The translations under genes and the position numbers were made by a program. The notes beneath the pieces were generated by a model, which saw only the letters and a program-made list of their open reading frames with translations, was not told the origin of the DNA and ran no database searches. Below, in pieces: positions 33,736 to 47,090 of a DNA stretch of 64,000 nt; the first letter of the stretch is position 1, and every line of letters starts with the position of its first letter. The stretch is taken from the NCBI GenBank assembly GCA_036186865.1, contig AP025048.1, positions 24,345,516 to 24,409,515 on the forward strand, written 5' to 3'. The stretch is from Eustoma russellianum (lineage: Eukaryota; Streptophyta; Magnoliopsida; Gentianales; Gentianaceae).

Positions 33736-35580
33736 ATGGTTAGGTGTAGAGGTGGCAAAACAGGTGCTATCATAGATATCAGGGATAGGTCACATGGATC
33801 AGGTTCTATACGATGTTCAACTAGCATGGCAGATGAATCAGATTCTACCAGGGAAATAGTGGGACTCACAATAGAGGAGACACCGCAAGGGACACAGATT
33901 GCATGATCCAAATGAGAGGTCTCAGCAGCTGTGATTGTTTTCCTACTCAGTCTCGGACACGCATTACTCAACCACCTGCCCGTATTACTCAGCCATCGAC
34001 ACGCATTGCTCAGCCACAGTTGGATGATGGTAATAACGCACATCTTTCAGATCCCAATGAAGAGAACGATATGGACGATGATTTTTATGCACCTGATGGG
34101 GGAAAAGATTCATTTTCTAGAGCCGACAAAAAAATGGTAAGTAGATTTTTTGTTTACATATTTATATGTGTTTATATATATCTTGTTACAGTTCTCTCAA
34201 ATTTCTTCGTTGATCAAATATGTTTATATATATATCTTATTGATTGTTTCTAACAGGTTTGGTCAAGGAGTGGTCACACGAGGCATTTCTTCCTCTATCA
34301 GAAAACATTAACCGAGCCATGGTTGAATTGGAGGGAGACTCCTGCATGTGAAAAAGATCAATGGTGGAATATTTTTAAGGTACTTGCTTATTATGTTGAA
34401 TTTCATCATTTTTTACCAAGAAATAATGCGATTGTGGAATCTGATCGAATTTCATCATTTCATATTATACTGCAAATGACTTGATTAATGTTCTTAATTT
34501 TGTTATTTCAGCAAACTTTCAAGTGGCGTTCTGAACTAGAGAATGTTGTTCGGAAAGAATTCAATAGAACCGGAGCAAGGGTGTTGAGAGGACTAGCAAG
34601 TTCTGGCACAAAAAGTAAGCATCCAATATGGATGTCTGCAGATGTTTTTAACAAATTAATAGAAAAGCGATCAGATCCGGTCTTCCAACAGAGATCGCAA
34701 CGGGCTTTGAATAATAGGAAGAGGGGTTCGGAGGATGGTAAAGTAGTTCCCGGTCATCGAAACGGGTCTGTTTCAACTATTGAGATGATTCAGCGTATGG
34801 TAATACTTTTGATGATCTTATTCTGTTTTATGCGCTTTTTTATGATTATGTGTTTTATTGTTATACCTTTTATTGGGGTGAGGGTGCAGTTATGATGATT
34901 GAATGTTTATTTTTTATGACGTATCTTGTGCTTTTAATTCCAAATTCGTGCAGGCACATAGAATGGAGGAAGATTTCTGACACCAGTACAGGCTTTTGTA
35001 GATACGCACTCACGGATTGCAGATAATGGAGAGAGAGTTTTATTCTTGCAAAAGGCGAAGGTCTATGATGGTAAAGTGTATTTTAAAAATTTGTAGATAT
35101 ATTACATGATGTCTTTTGTTCAGTTAATTAAATCGTATATACATTATATTCTTTAGTTATAAATTTCTCCATGCAAGGACGCATATGAACAATTGTTAGG
35201 TAGATATACGGAGCAAGGAGTAGTAAAAAATGAAGCGGATATTTGGTATGAAGCTGTTGGCGGTCGGAAGAAAGGAAAAGTGTATGGGTTGGAACAATCT
35301 ACAAACTTTTACTTTGAGAATACCACCTCATCCAACACTTCGTATCTAGTGCATATACTTCAGCATCCGTTGCCGAATTACAACACGCATCTCAACACAA
35401 CAAGATGAACTGGACTCACTGCGTTCTCAGGTTGATGAACTGGACTCGCTGCGTTCTCAGGTAAGAGCTCTTGAAGCCTTGATACGTGACAGACCCACTG
35501 ACGTATGCTCTCCAACTCAATCACATAACAGACCAGAGGACCCATCATCTGGGGCTGGAGGGAATACGTGCGCCGTTTAG
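33736..35580 (+). pseudogene. Transposase_24-type gene of the second CACTA element
   Basis: Exons with GT-AG borders at about 33736-34136, 34257-34379, 34512-34799, 34954-35070 and 35178-35580. Typical segments: WLNWRETPACEKDQWWNIFK, KWRSELENVVRKEFNRTGAR, HPIWMSADVFNKLIEKRSDP, DAYEQLLGRYTEQGVV and KGKVYGLEQS, then a coiled-coil tail with the duplicated phrase DELDSLRSQV. This is the conserved order of Transposase_24 proteins (accessory CACTA protein, probably DNA-binding). Frameshifts near 33900, 34975 (in the RMEEDF/TPVQAF segment) and 35390 show decay. It ends at the TAG at 35578. Protein similarity to the gene at 1-3216 is only family-level. Confidence 0.8.
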
Positions 35581-36060
35581 CTGTATGGTTTCAGTTTATT
35601 TTGAGTTTATATTTGCGTAGAGTATGTGCGGTTTTCAATGTTTTCTTTTATGGATCTTTTTTTCTGATATGTATGCTTGACTTGCTGGCCTAATCCACCT
35701 GTCTGTTGTATTACAGGGCTCTAGTCTTGATCATTGGACCTGCAAGTGCATGTTGACTTGTCGTTGAATGGAAAGTGATGGTGATTGCCGGTTCTTCTGT
35801 TGATTAGTATCATAGATCCTTCTGTAATCTATTAAATGTCTTGTGGAATACTACTATGTATTTGCAATTGTATTGTTGGATATTTGAATTTGATCTTCAA
35901 AGCAAAAATGTGTTTTTGGATATTGAATAGGTATCTTAGTGCGTTACTTTAGTATTCTAGTCAATTAGAATTGCAGTAGTAATGGGTTTTGATTGGATTT
36001 TAATTTGTAATTAAATGATTTAATATTTAAATATTTCAGTTTTTTGTCAAAATAAGTGAC
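35581..36060. other. CACTA 3' flank of the transposase gene
   Basis: Probable 3' UTR, no feature seen. Confidence 0.4.
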
Positions 36061-36814
36061 TGTTTTCATCTTTGCCGACCGTTAGAAGCATCGCTAATAT
36101 TAAGATCGGTTGGTCACAAATAACTATTAGCGACCGCAAAACCGTCACTAATTAGCGTCCGTTGATGGTAATTTGCGACAGCTGAAGCGGTCGGTATTTG
36201 CGACCACTAAAACAATCGGTCAGTATTTGCGACTGATAAAACAATTGGTAATATGTGACCATTAAACAGTCGGTAATTTGCGACCTATACAACAGTCGGT
36301 AATGTGTAACCGTTAAAACAGTCGGTAATTGCGACCGATACAACAGTCGGTAATTTGTGACCGTTAAAACAGTCGGTAATTTGCGACCGATACAGCAGTC
36401 GGTAATTTGTGACTGTTAAAACAGTAGCTAATTCGCGACAGCTAAAACAGTTGCTAATTTACGACGGTCAAAGCCGTCGCTAATTTACGTCCGTCAAAGC
36501 CGTCTGTAATTTACGACAGTCCAAGCCGTCAGTAATTTCTGACAGTCAAAGCCGTTAGTAATTTGCGATCGCCAAAGTCGTTGATAATTTGCGACCGCGT
36601 AAACAGTCGGTAATTTGCGACCGTTTCTCTGACAGTTGCTAAATCCGTCACTATTTTTCAACGCTTTTCAAACAGTCGCAAAAGTCATTTACAACCACTG
36701 TTTACCGACCGACGTTTATCAACCATATAACGGTCGCTATTCAGTTTACATACCGTTTTTTAGAGTTTATCGACTGTTCTAGACGGTCGGTAATTAGCCT
36801 TTTTTTTTGTAGTG
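36061..36814. repeat. Right subterminal repeat array and terminus of the CACTA element
   Basis: A unit of about 25 bp built on TTGCGACCGTTAAAACAGTC + GGTAA is repeated some 20 times with variation. It ends in the terminal repeat at 36800-36814. The motif core (GCGACCG / CGGTCG) is the same as in the left array, but the spacing differs. Confidence 0.9.
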
Positions 36815-37483
36815 ATGAAGGCTTATATTTTCAATATGAGTAATGTGTTGTAACATGAAGTTTGAGAATATGAGTTTGGAATGTAAATAATATGGAATAA
36901 TAAAGAAAAAAGAGGTGTATATCTATGTTTCCAAGTTCATCCAATCGCCTCATTTCAGTTTCATTCATCCATTATGTTTATTTTTTTTTCTCGCTAATGA
37001 GAAAGTCCACAACTTCCAACCCAAGGCGAATCCACATGCCCATACATAGAACCCCTTCATACGGACAATGATGTAGATTGTGAGATATGGTTTAATATAC
37101 AAAGGTTTGAAGCGTAGACTAAACTAAACGGCACAAAATTTCCATCCCACAAGAAAGCAAGGCATGGATTCAAACCGTCGGTCTCAACAAAAGAGCTATA
37201 ACCTTTCTATATTCTGTCTTGGGGGCTTTTATCTTTATATTCCCTTTTGCTATAGCAAGGCCAAGAGGAACATTGTATTGACTCTTGTGTCGAGCATCAT
37301 GTACTATATAGATTGAGATTAGAGAATCAGAATCGACTCATGGAGACTTCACAAACGCCTACCACCTATATACCATGTATTGGACCATGTCTATTCTCAA
37401 CCACTTAATATAGAACCAAAGATATATAAAATGAGCTTTCAGAGTATAGCTCAATTGATACTCAGATTAGAATATTTATCGCC
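36815..37483. other. No recognisable feature
   Basis: AT-rich spacer between the CACTA element and the first Gypsy LTR; nothing supported. Confidence 0.5.
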
Positions 37484-40400
37484 TGTAGTGCCCCACTTGG
37501 GACTAAGGTCTCGGCACAGTGCACCCACCGTACTCTACTAAGAGAAGTACAGGGCATCAATATCAATCGAATGCACACCGAAATACAAACATGGACTGAT
37601 ATATATAGCCAAAGCATCATAACATAAACATGCATAATACCCAGATGTTTAAGATACAACTGAAATCAAAATAAAGTCTAACTAGATACATACGTCTGCA
37701 AGTACATATCCATCAGAATCAGAAATAGCTAAGTACGAGTCTGGATGCCTACGTCTCAAATCACAGGTATCCTATCTCTGGCTCGTCCTCTACGAACTTT
37801 ACACCCTGAACCCTATTATCTGCAAAGTATTTGAAACAACAAGCATGAGCAATAGCCGAATCGCCCAGCAAGTAGACCCCTTAGATCCGCCATGGGATCA
37901 AACACGCGGAAACGGGGTTCTAAAATAAAGTACCTCATAAGAACATAAATAAGTAACCATCTCCATTTCACAAATAGATTATACATATGTCCATGACTAA
38001 AATCCAAATTAATCACATATAAGTCCAATTTAAAGTCCGTTATTTATTCCATAAATGTTCCATGTCCAAATAATGTCCATAATCCATGTCGAACTAATGT
38101 TCAGAATTAATCTATACTAGTCCATGTCCATAAAAATAGTGAAAGTCCATATACATAAATGAAAAGTCCATGTCCATGAGTAATGAAAATCCATATACAT
38201 AATTAATCCATGCCCATATGTGGTAATCCACAACCCATTCCGTGATGATACATTAATGATGCAAAGTTTTAAAAATGCAATGCATGTCCATGTCCATATC
38301 TGATCGAAGACCAGTTCATATCCATATTCAGTCAGAGGCCGGCCCATATCCATATCCCATCTGCGGTGGGTATCATGATTTCGCAAACAATGCAAGATGC
38401 AAGTTTCCATATCCAAATCCAATGAATTTTTGTAACATGGCGTGCATAACTATCCATATTATATATACCATGATAATGTCATGATGATGCAGATACTATA
38501 AAATGATGCAATGCATGTCCATTTGGCCGGTGACCACTTCCATCTGCGGTCGGACGTGATTTCGCAAACATTACAATATGCAATTTTTCCATGTTCCAAA
38601 TCCAATGAACATTTGCAAAGATGAGATGCCCCATATTCCATGTCCGTACTTATATATACATATTTATATAGGCGAGTCCATAAAATTTTATTCGGTTATA
38701 TATATGTATACTAGTCCGTTCCAGGTCCATGTGTTTATGTCCATACATATTACTCCGTATAATGTCTGTTTTTTTAACACTTCACCTTTGAGTTCCATAA
38801 TCACATAAACAAGTATGTTTGAACATAAAGATTTCACCTTTCCATAAACTTAATCCTTTAGCAATTATGTTCAATGGCTAACTTCTAACAATTTATATTA
38901 TAACATATATTTGAGGCTCATATTCATCAATTTCACAATTTACCTATGTCAACGTCCATTTGGCCGAAAGTTTACTCCTATGCTCTTTCTTCACTTTTTC
39001 ACTAAACTAAGGAAATCACCCAAAATGCCATATGACATCCCTATTATGATTCATTGGGTCCAAAACATGATTTCTTCATGACAGTGGCCTTTGGTCGAAA
39101 TGACACATGTATGCAGACATACATTTTTATTCCACCAACCAAGGAAAATTAATTCCAAAGTACCCACACTTTCCTTTTATGGTTATTGGTGTCAAAACAT
39201 CATTCTTTTGCTAGCAAATGGCCATTTGGCTGAGATTACACAAACATGCACACACAAAATTATTTGTTCTACAGACTCCTTAGTTTATTCTCTTTCCTCT
39301 TACCCTTTTCTAAAACCAAGAAAATCATGTTCTTCCTCTACATCCAGTTCGGCCATATTATAACAAATAAAAAGAATAATAAAGTCTCCAATAATGCTAG
39401 AATTCAAGGATTTAGGATTCTTATCATAAGAGGGGTCTTAGACCCACTAATGCATTCAACTTACATATCATCATATTCCACAAGGTATTATGGTTCATGA
39501 TGTCAAAAATTGAATTCCTATATGGTAAGGGCCCTATGGTCGAGAGTCTCTCGAAGGTAGAAACCACAAAATCTTCATGCAACCAACAAGAATCTTACAA
39601 TCAAGCACTTAAAAGAAACATGCAACAAGGTTATCATGCTTAAACATTCCTAAATTAACCATTTCTCCTCTTTCATCCACTTGGCCGAATTCTTCACACA
39701 TGCACTATTCAAAATTATTTTTTAACTTCACATGCAAGATTTTGTGTCTTGTTTTACACTTCACTTTCTTCTTCTAGCCACAACCATAATTATAACTTAC
39801 ATGCAAGTTATTCTTTCTTGTCTTTCACATACCTTTTTCTTCATTCATCCTAACATCTACTTGATTACTCTTAAACATACAACCCACATGCAATGCTCCA
39901 TTTTACACATGCAAGCTTTAACTCAAACATGCAAGCCTCTTTAAATCTTCTAAAACAAGCAAATGCTTTATATTCACCAACATAGGTGACTTTTACTTTT
40001 ATCCATCCTCTATAATAGCCACAACTCACATGCAAAGCATCGAAACGTCACATGCAAGCCAACTTGGCCGAATTTTATACATAGGAATGGCCTTGAATTT
40101 AGTCATGCATGATCCATTTTTCTTATAGAACATACTTAGTGAGTTAGAAAATGCATAAAGAACCTAAGTGGTGTACTTGCCTACTACTTGAATTTCAAGC
40201 TTAGACTTGAAGATGTCTTTTTGATGAAGACTCTAAAAGCTTGATTCTTGCCTTGAACTTGAAAGTTCTTCCTCCTCCTTGTCTTGCTTCTCCTTGCTAT
40301 TTGGCCCTCTTAAAATTCAGATTCCAAACCTAAGATGAAGGTGGAATCTTGGCTTTAATCTTGAAGAAAGAAGGGTGAGTTGAAGAGGAAAAATTTCTTC

Positions 40401-41020
40401 TTGCTTGGCCTTGTAGCTCTCGGACCTTGAAGGAAGGAGAAAGGGATAATTTTGAAAGCTCCTCTTGCTTGAAAGATTTGGAAAAGGAGAGAGTGTTTGT
40501 TTGGATTGCAAATGAGGAAAGGGAGATGTTGGAAAGTGTTGGTGAAAATGGAGTGAAGAGTACCTTATACGCCTTCTTGGCTGAACCTATGGGAGTTGGG
40601 TGGGGAAGTGGAGAAAACACAATGATGAGGCTTCTTAGCATGCTTTCTTGCATGCCATATGAAGATGGTTTGGTCACATCCATCTTACAACTATGACAAG
40701 GGGAAGGCTATTGTCATTCCCTATGTAATGACTGATTTTGTTTCCTTCCATAATTAATTCCATGTCTCCATTTTTATTTCCTTTTATTTAATTGAGAACA
40801 AAACTTGTGTCATGTTCTTTATTTTGATTTAATTATCCATACTAATTCACTTGTCGCATTTCCTATTCTATTTTACACAAATATCTATTCTTTACTACTC
40901 CTTAGACATTTGTTCTTACTTATTTAACATATACCAATAATGTAATCATGCTACAAAAATCAATCATCAAACATGTGTAGTATTCTATACTGGCCATAAG
41001 AACAAAATGAGGGTGCAACG
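37484..41020 (-). mobile_element. Gypsy LTR, family 1 (minus orientation, 3.5 kb)
   Basis: It begins TGTAGTGCCCCACTTGG on the plus strand. It ends GGGTGCAACG directly beside the reverse of a polypurine tract (TTTCCTCCCCC); the terminal CA has become CG. The U5-side phrase GTGCACCCACCGTACTCTAC is shared, slightly changed, with the second Gypsy family at 47400. A GTCCATGTCCATA-rich stretch at 37985-38640 contains an imperfect internal duplication (about 38270-38440 and 38497-38620). No gene. Confidence 0.75.
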
Positions 41021-42409
41021 TTTCCTCCCCCTTATGATATGTTTCGTACTTGAAACTTGAGTACCTTAACAGAAAAGCTGAGGGTATCGCTTTCGCATCT
41101 GTATCTCCGGTTCCCACGTCGATTCCATTTCCAAATGATTGCTCTATTGCACTTTGACGTAAAGAATTGAATGCTTTCTCAACACTGTTTCCTTGCGGTC
41201 GATGATGCGAATTGGAACCTCCTTGTAAGTTATGTCATTACGGATCTCAATCGGCTATACCTCCAAAACATAGCTGGGATCATGAACGTACCGCCACAAC
41301 TGTGACATGTGAAACACATCATGCATCTATGCCAGTGTCGGTGCCAAAGCTAGACGATAAGATACCGGTCTGATTCTTGCCAAGGCCAATGAACCACGGT
41401 TTCAGTTTGAATTGCATCACTCCTTTCGTTGGTGAGATCTTCAAGTACACCTTCTCGCCAATATCAAACTCAACTAGTCGTCACCCGAGTCTGCCTAGCT
41501 ATTGCTATGATCCTGGGCTGTCTTCAACCTTTCGCGAATCACTCTAATCTTTTCTCGAGTCTACTCCACCAATTTTGGACCTGCCAAACCTTCTTTCTGA
41601 CCTTGTCCCAGTACAACGACGATCTACACTTCCTATCGTACAATGCTTCGAAGGGTGCCATCCCAATCGAACTGTGGTAGTTGTTGTTGTACGAAAACTC
41701 CATCAACTCCAGAGACTTGTCCCAATTACCCCTGGAATCTAACTCACAAGCACACAACATATCTTCTAACGTCTGTATAGTCCTCTCGGATTGACCGTCC
41801 ATCTACGGATAAAACATGGTTATCAATCTAATCTCTGTCCATAAGCGCGCTGATATGCTGTATAGAACCATGAAGTGAAATGTGGATCCCAATCATAGAC
41901 GATGCTTACTGACACTCCACGCAAACTCATAATATCGTCTACGCACATATTCACCAACCGCTCCATGGATGCCTGAATCGACATAGGTAGAAAGTCTATA
42001 GACTTAGTCAGTCGGTCCACCACTACCCATATCGTATTATTTCTGATCCTTGTCTTAGGAAGTCCCGTAAAAAAATCTATTGTGATATGTTCCCACTTCC
42101 ACTCAAGAATCTCCAATGCTGTAATAGTCCTGCGGGTCGCTGATGCTCGGTTTTTTACCTGTTGGCGAACTAAACAGTGCTCGATGAACTCAGCTCTATG
42201 TCGCTTCATGCCGTTCCACTAGTAATTCTTTTTTAAATCCTGATACATCTTAGTCGCTCCATGGTGTATCAACAATCGCAAACTATGTGCCTCTTTCAGA
42301 ATCTCCTTCTTAATATCGTCAACATCTGGCACACATAACCTCCCTCGGAAACATAAACTGCCATCATTTGAAAATCATTCGTCGTCTCCCGCTTCAGCTT
42401 CTCCATAAT
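41021..42409 (-). pseudogene. Gypsy pol 3' part (integrase and chromodomain-like end)
   Basis: Minus strand, in order: the pre-integrase zinc-binding region (RHRAEFIEHCLVRQQVK; the second Cys of the usual C..C pair is Arg), then the integrase core with WEHITIDFFTGLPKT, WVVVDRLTKSIDFLPMS, IVYDWDPHFTSWF and MDGQSERTIQTLEDML, then EFDIGEKVYLKISPTKG and a chromodomain-like end reaching the polypurine tract at about 41025-41035. RT and upstream domains are absent: the sequence switches to the opposite strand at about 42400. Stops and frameshifts are present. Confidence 0.85.
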
Positions 42410-42775
42410 TCTCAACAAGAATTGGACCGGTAGCTTATTGTCTAGCTTTGCCACCGACACTAGCGCAGATGCATGATGTGTTTCACATGTCATAGTTGCA
42501 ATGATACATTCATGATCCCAGCCATGTTTTGGAGGTACAACCGATTGAGATTCGAGATGACATGACTTACGAGGAGGTTCCGATTTGCATCATCGGCCGC
42601 AAGGAAACAGTGTTGAGAAAGCATTTAATTCCTTATGTCAAAGTGCAATGGAGCAATCATTCAGAAAGAGAAGCGACGTGGGAACCGGAGATACAGATGA
42701 GAAAGCGATACCCTCAGCTTTTCCGTTAAGGTACTCAAGTTTCAAGTACGAAACATGTCATAAGGGGGGAGGAAA
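42410..42775 (+). pseudogene. Gypsy chromodomain-like end, plus-strand copy
   Basis: This is an inverted, diverged copy of 41021-41372. The plus strand reads MHDVFHMS, YIHDPSHVLEVQPIEIRDDM, KETVLRKHLIPYVKVQWSNH and SEREATWEPEIQMRKRYPQL, then a polypurine tract (ATAAGGGGGGAGGAA) and the start of an LTR. The EATWEPE..M motif is the hallmark of chromovirus pol C-termini. Only the last part of pol is present, cut at about 42400 where the opposite-strand integrase begins. Confidence 0.85.
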
Positions 42776-44052
42776 TGTTACACCCTCATTTTGTGCTTAT
42801 GGCCAGTATAGAATGTTACACATGTTTGATGATTGATCTTTGTAGCGTGATTACATTATTAGTATAATTTAAATAAGTAAGAATAAATGTCTAAGGAGTA
42901 GTAAAGAATAGATATTTGTGTAAAATAGAATAGGAAATGTGACAAGTGAATTAGTATGGATAATTAAATCAAAATAAAAAACAGGACACAATTTTTGTTC
43001 CAATTAAATAAAAGGAAAATAAAAATAGGGACAAGGAATTAGTTATGGAAGGAAAAAAAATCGGTCATTGCATAAGGAAGGACAAAAGCCTTCCCCTTGT
43101 CATAGTTGTAAGATGGATGGGACCAAACCATCTTCATATTGCATGCAAGAAAGCATGCTAAGAAAGAAGCCTCATTATTGTGTTTCCTCCACTTCCCCAC
43201 CCAACTCCCATAGGCTCGGCCAAGAAAGGGTATAAGGTACCCCTTCACTCCATTTTACACCAACACTTTCCAACATCTCCCTTTTCTCATTTGCAATCCA
43301 AACAAACACCCTATCCTTTTTCAAATCTTTCAAGCAAGAGCAACTTTCCAAATTGTCCTTTTCTCCTTCCTTCAAGATTCGAGAGCTACAAGGCCAAGAA
43401 AGAAGAAAATTTTCCTCTTTAACTCACCTTTCCTTCTTCAAGATTAAAGCCAAGATTCCACCTTTGTCTTAGGCTAGTAATCTGAATTTTAAGAGGGCCA
43501 AATAGCAAGGAGAAGCAAGGCAAGGAGGAGGAAGAACTTTCAAGTTCAAGGCAAGAATCAAGCTTTTAGAGTCTTCATGAAGAAGACATCTTCAAATCTA
43601 AGCTTGAAATTCAAGTAGTAGCAAGTACACCACTTAGGTTCCTCATGCATTTTCCAACTAAATATGTTCTATAAGAAAAATGGATCATGCATGACTAAAT
43701 TCAAGGCCATTCCTATGTATAAAATTCGGCCAAGGTAGCTTGCATGTGGCTATTATAGAGGATGGATAAAAGTAAAAGTCTCCAATGTTCATGAATATAA
43801 AGTATATGCTTGTTTTAGAAGATTTCAAGAGGCTTGCATGTTGGATTTATAGCTTGTATGTGTAAAATAGAGCATTGCATGTGGGTTGAAGTATGTTTAA
43901 GAGTAATCAAGTGGAAGTTAGGATGAATGAAGAAAAAGGTATGTGAAATACAAGAAAGAATGACTTGCATGTAAGTTATAATTATGGTTGTGGCTAGAAG
44001 AAGAAAGTGAAGTGTAAAATGCAATGTTTGCAAGATTCTTCTTGGTAGCATT
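42776..44052 (+). mobile_element. Gypsy LTR family 1, plus copy, first part
   Basis: It starts TGTTACACCCTC at 42776 and is the reverse complement of 41020 down to about 39750, with many substitutions. It is interrupted at about 44052 by another LTR and resumes at about 47091. Confidence 0.8.
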
Positions 44053-47032
44053 TGTAGGATCTGCAAGGCACCACTAGAAGGGGGGGGTTAAATAGATGGT
44101 ACGGAAAGTGTGGTTTTTAAAATTTCTTTAAACTTGAACAATTCAAGTTCTGAAAACAGATTCTGTTTTCATGACCACTTTTAAAACGTTTTTAAAATTA
44201 GGTTAGAGGTCTCCAAAAATTATAAAATTTATAGAGAACTTAGCCTCAGATGTTATGAGGGTCCCCTAAAAATTTCAAATTAAAATTCAACCTTTAACCC
44301 CTTCAAAAACCGTTGGTACTCAGATTGTGCAAATCTGCCAGAAACGGTAGATGGTTTTGAAAAATTAATTCCTATTTGTGTGATCGTCCAAATGCTCTGA
44401 AAATTTAACCACTAACTTCTTATATACTATATTTAAATGGGTTGAAATAGTTTTAGAAAATTCTTTTGGGAAGTAGGTCAACTACAATCAAAGTCTCAAC
44501 CTTTGCAAGTCTGAAAATCAGACTGCACTAGTCTCAGAACGTTTGATGTTTGATTGACTTATACCTATCCAAAAGGGTTGAAACTTGTTCCAAATTAACC
44601 CTAGAACGTGTAAGTATATTTCTGAAAATTTTCGTAATTTTTGAAAAACGTTTACTATTTTTACGGATGCGAACAAAAAGGATAAACAGTGCAGTAACTT
44701 AAAGGTAAATGCAGAAAGTAAATGGCACCAAGATTTTTATACTGGTTCGGTTATAAACAACCTACTCCAGTTTTCAAGGAACACCTTCCTTGGTTCACAC
44801 TAATCACACACACACAGTACATCTTACCGCAGGGTTGATAGAGTTACACCTAACTCCAACCCTTTACAAACCTTGTATGACGAGTACAATTTACACGAAC
44901 ACCACCACCTTGCTAGAATGAAGATTGATCACACCTTGATCAATCTTTTACAAAGATATATGAATGGTGGTTTATCTCAAGCCTATTCAAGATTGAAAGA
45001 TATGAAAAACAATAGGTTTTACAAGAAGAGAGAAAGAAAGAAGATGTAGAAGAAGAAGACTAGAACACTTTTGATCTTTCAATATGCAACACTTGTTCTT
45101 GTTCTTGTTTTTCTCTTCTTTCTTCCTTTTATCACATTATGGCCGACCCCTTGTTGCTCTCCCCCTCTTGAAAATTGTCTTCTAAGTTCTTGAGAGAGTG
45201 TAAGACACCATTGTGACAAGGCCTTGCTTACTTGGCATCTTCTTATTGGATGATCATTTAGTCTTCGCTTACTTGGCACCTCCTTATTGGTTCAACATTA
45301 TCATCATAATGACATGGAAAAAATCTGAGATATACACTTTACCATGTGCCAAAAATCAATCATAAAATCATTCCATAAATCAAGAGATACATTATAAATT
45401 GCAAGACAAAGAAAGTCTTCCACATCAATGAGAATTTCGGCCATTAAGGGTGTCTTGCCATGCTGAAATTTCAGCATGTGCATCCTTCCTTTTCTTTCAA
45501 AATAATACCAAATAATCTTTGATTTTTCATCATAAAAATGAATCAACAATTCATGGTAAGTATTGCTACCAATTAAGAAATGAACTTGGACACAAATTGG
45601 CTTAAGAATTCGGCCACACCATGTCTTCACACATGCTGAAACATTTCAGCATGTGTGATATGTAGAATATCACACTTTATTATTTTACATAATATTCAAA
45701 TCATTTCCATAACATCCTCAATTAATCCTCATGATTCAAGACACACAATATCTGCATTTTTAACTGAAAATTTCGGCCATAATGCAACATACATGCTGAA
45801 TTTTCAGCATGTGTCATATATGTGACATAGTTTGAAATGTTACCTTTTGTAGCTCCTTCCTTTATGTCACCAAATTTGTTTAATTGATTCTTGACCAATC
45901 AATATGCCTACATGGCTCCACATATGCTCCAGATCAGCTGTTATAGGCGTTGGTAATGTGTATGACATGTGCTGAATTTTATTTTTGCTAACTTTGTAAA
46001 ATAGTGCACATTTAATAATACACACATGTAATATTCCAATCAGCCCTTAATTTAATTTTCTAGAACACTTTAAGATGTATATCATATGTAAAAAGTGTCT
46101 AGATACGTGTCACATGATGTACAAGAAAAACGTTCCATGTTATGTGCGTAGAAAACCGAATTTTCGATATTTATCGATTACCCGATTTTTCTCTTATTTA
46201 AATTCCAACTTTTGCACATGTTATATATATTATGTTATACACAATATATATAATATATACTTTAAATCTCAGCACTTGGCTGGTTTAAAGTGGTACCATT
46301 AGCATGTGACAAAATTAAACTTGGAATCTTCACATTTTGGCCTTAATGTGGAGTAATTTGTGTGTGCCAACATGGAAAGTATTTTTGGCTCATTATTATG
46401 TCATGCGCACGAAATTTACATCACATTTTGATGTATATGGGCTGGCCATTTATTTATGGCAAGTACGTGACACGTTGGCGAAGTTTCGGTATTCGCCCGA
46501 TACGACAAATTTCGGTTTAGAACCTTTTATCGTGTCGTATTTGATTTGTCATCACCATATCTTATATCATATGATATAAGACCTGAATATACTCATAAAT
46601 ATGAGTTAAGTATAGTGGTGTGACGTTAACGTACGTACGTAAAATATATAACGTGTCGGTAGTATGTTGGAATACATGTGTATGTGCCTTTATTTAAAAA
46701 ATCTGAAAATATGTATAATATATGTATATGTGGCGTGTACATTAATGGATGGAGAGGAGAAGACTTTCATTCCTTAGCCTTGTTGCCTTTGTGCCTTTTC
46801 CAAACGTGGCTTCCCTTAGTTTATTAAACTAAGTACTTCACTTAATGAACTAGTTTAGTTCATTAATGGTGGCACCTGAAAATAGTATAAACACAACAAA
46901 TGTTTGCCATATGATGTAAGCTTTAATGCTTCATGGCTCGTTAGTATGGCAACATAATATATAAGCTATATAAGGCAAGTAATGGCAAGATATCATGCAT
47001 TCATGTACACGTTTATATATATATTTGTACAC

Positions 47033-47079
<47 letters not shown>

Positions 47080-47090
47080 AGTCACTTATT
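44053..47090 (-). mobile_element. SIRE-like LTR inserted in the Gypsy arm (minus orientation)
   Basis: The left end TGTAGGATCTGCAAGGCACC + ACTAGAAGGGGGGG is the reverse complement form of the LTR end seen at 61300-61341 (CCCCCCCTCTAGTGGTG). Further shared features are a GTTCCTTGG / CTGGAGTAGG-type segment in opposite orientation and CTTGTTCTTGTT. The right edge is not resolved; it lies at or before the (TA)n tract at 47025-47077. No PBS or coding domain, so it is a solo or truncated LTR. Around 320 bp of the Gypsy LTR (the counterpart of 39410-39730) is missing at this site. Confidence 0.55.

Larger units (their letters stand above)
28199..36814 (+). mobile_element. Second CACTA element (about 8.6 kb), likely non-autonomous
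   Basis: The right end is TTTTTTTTTGTAGTG, ending at 36814, a perfect CACTA-type terminus. The left end reads TACAAGAAATC from 28202, with the first three bases changed. Both termini lead into TTACCGACCG and then arrays of GCGACCG motifs, typical subterminal transposase-binding repeats. The interior carries a decayed Transposase_24-type gene, but I see no DDE transposase (TNP2/Transposase_21). No 3-bp target duplication could be confirmed. Confidence 0.75.

Noticed and set aside
42296..42493. Minus-strand 65-residue frame read as one Gypsy protein
   Set aside because: Its first part (right of about 42400) is antisense to the plus-strand pol end; only the left part belongs to the minus-strand pol.
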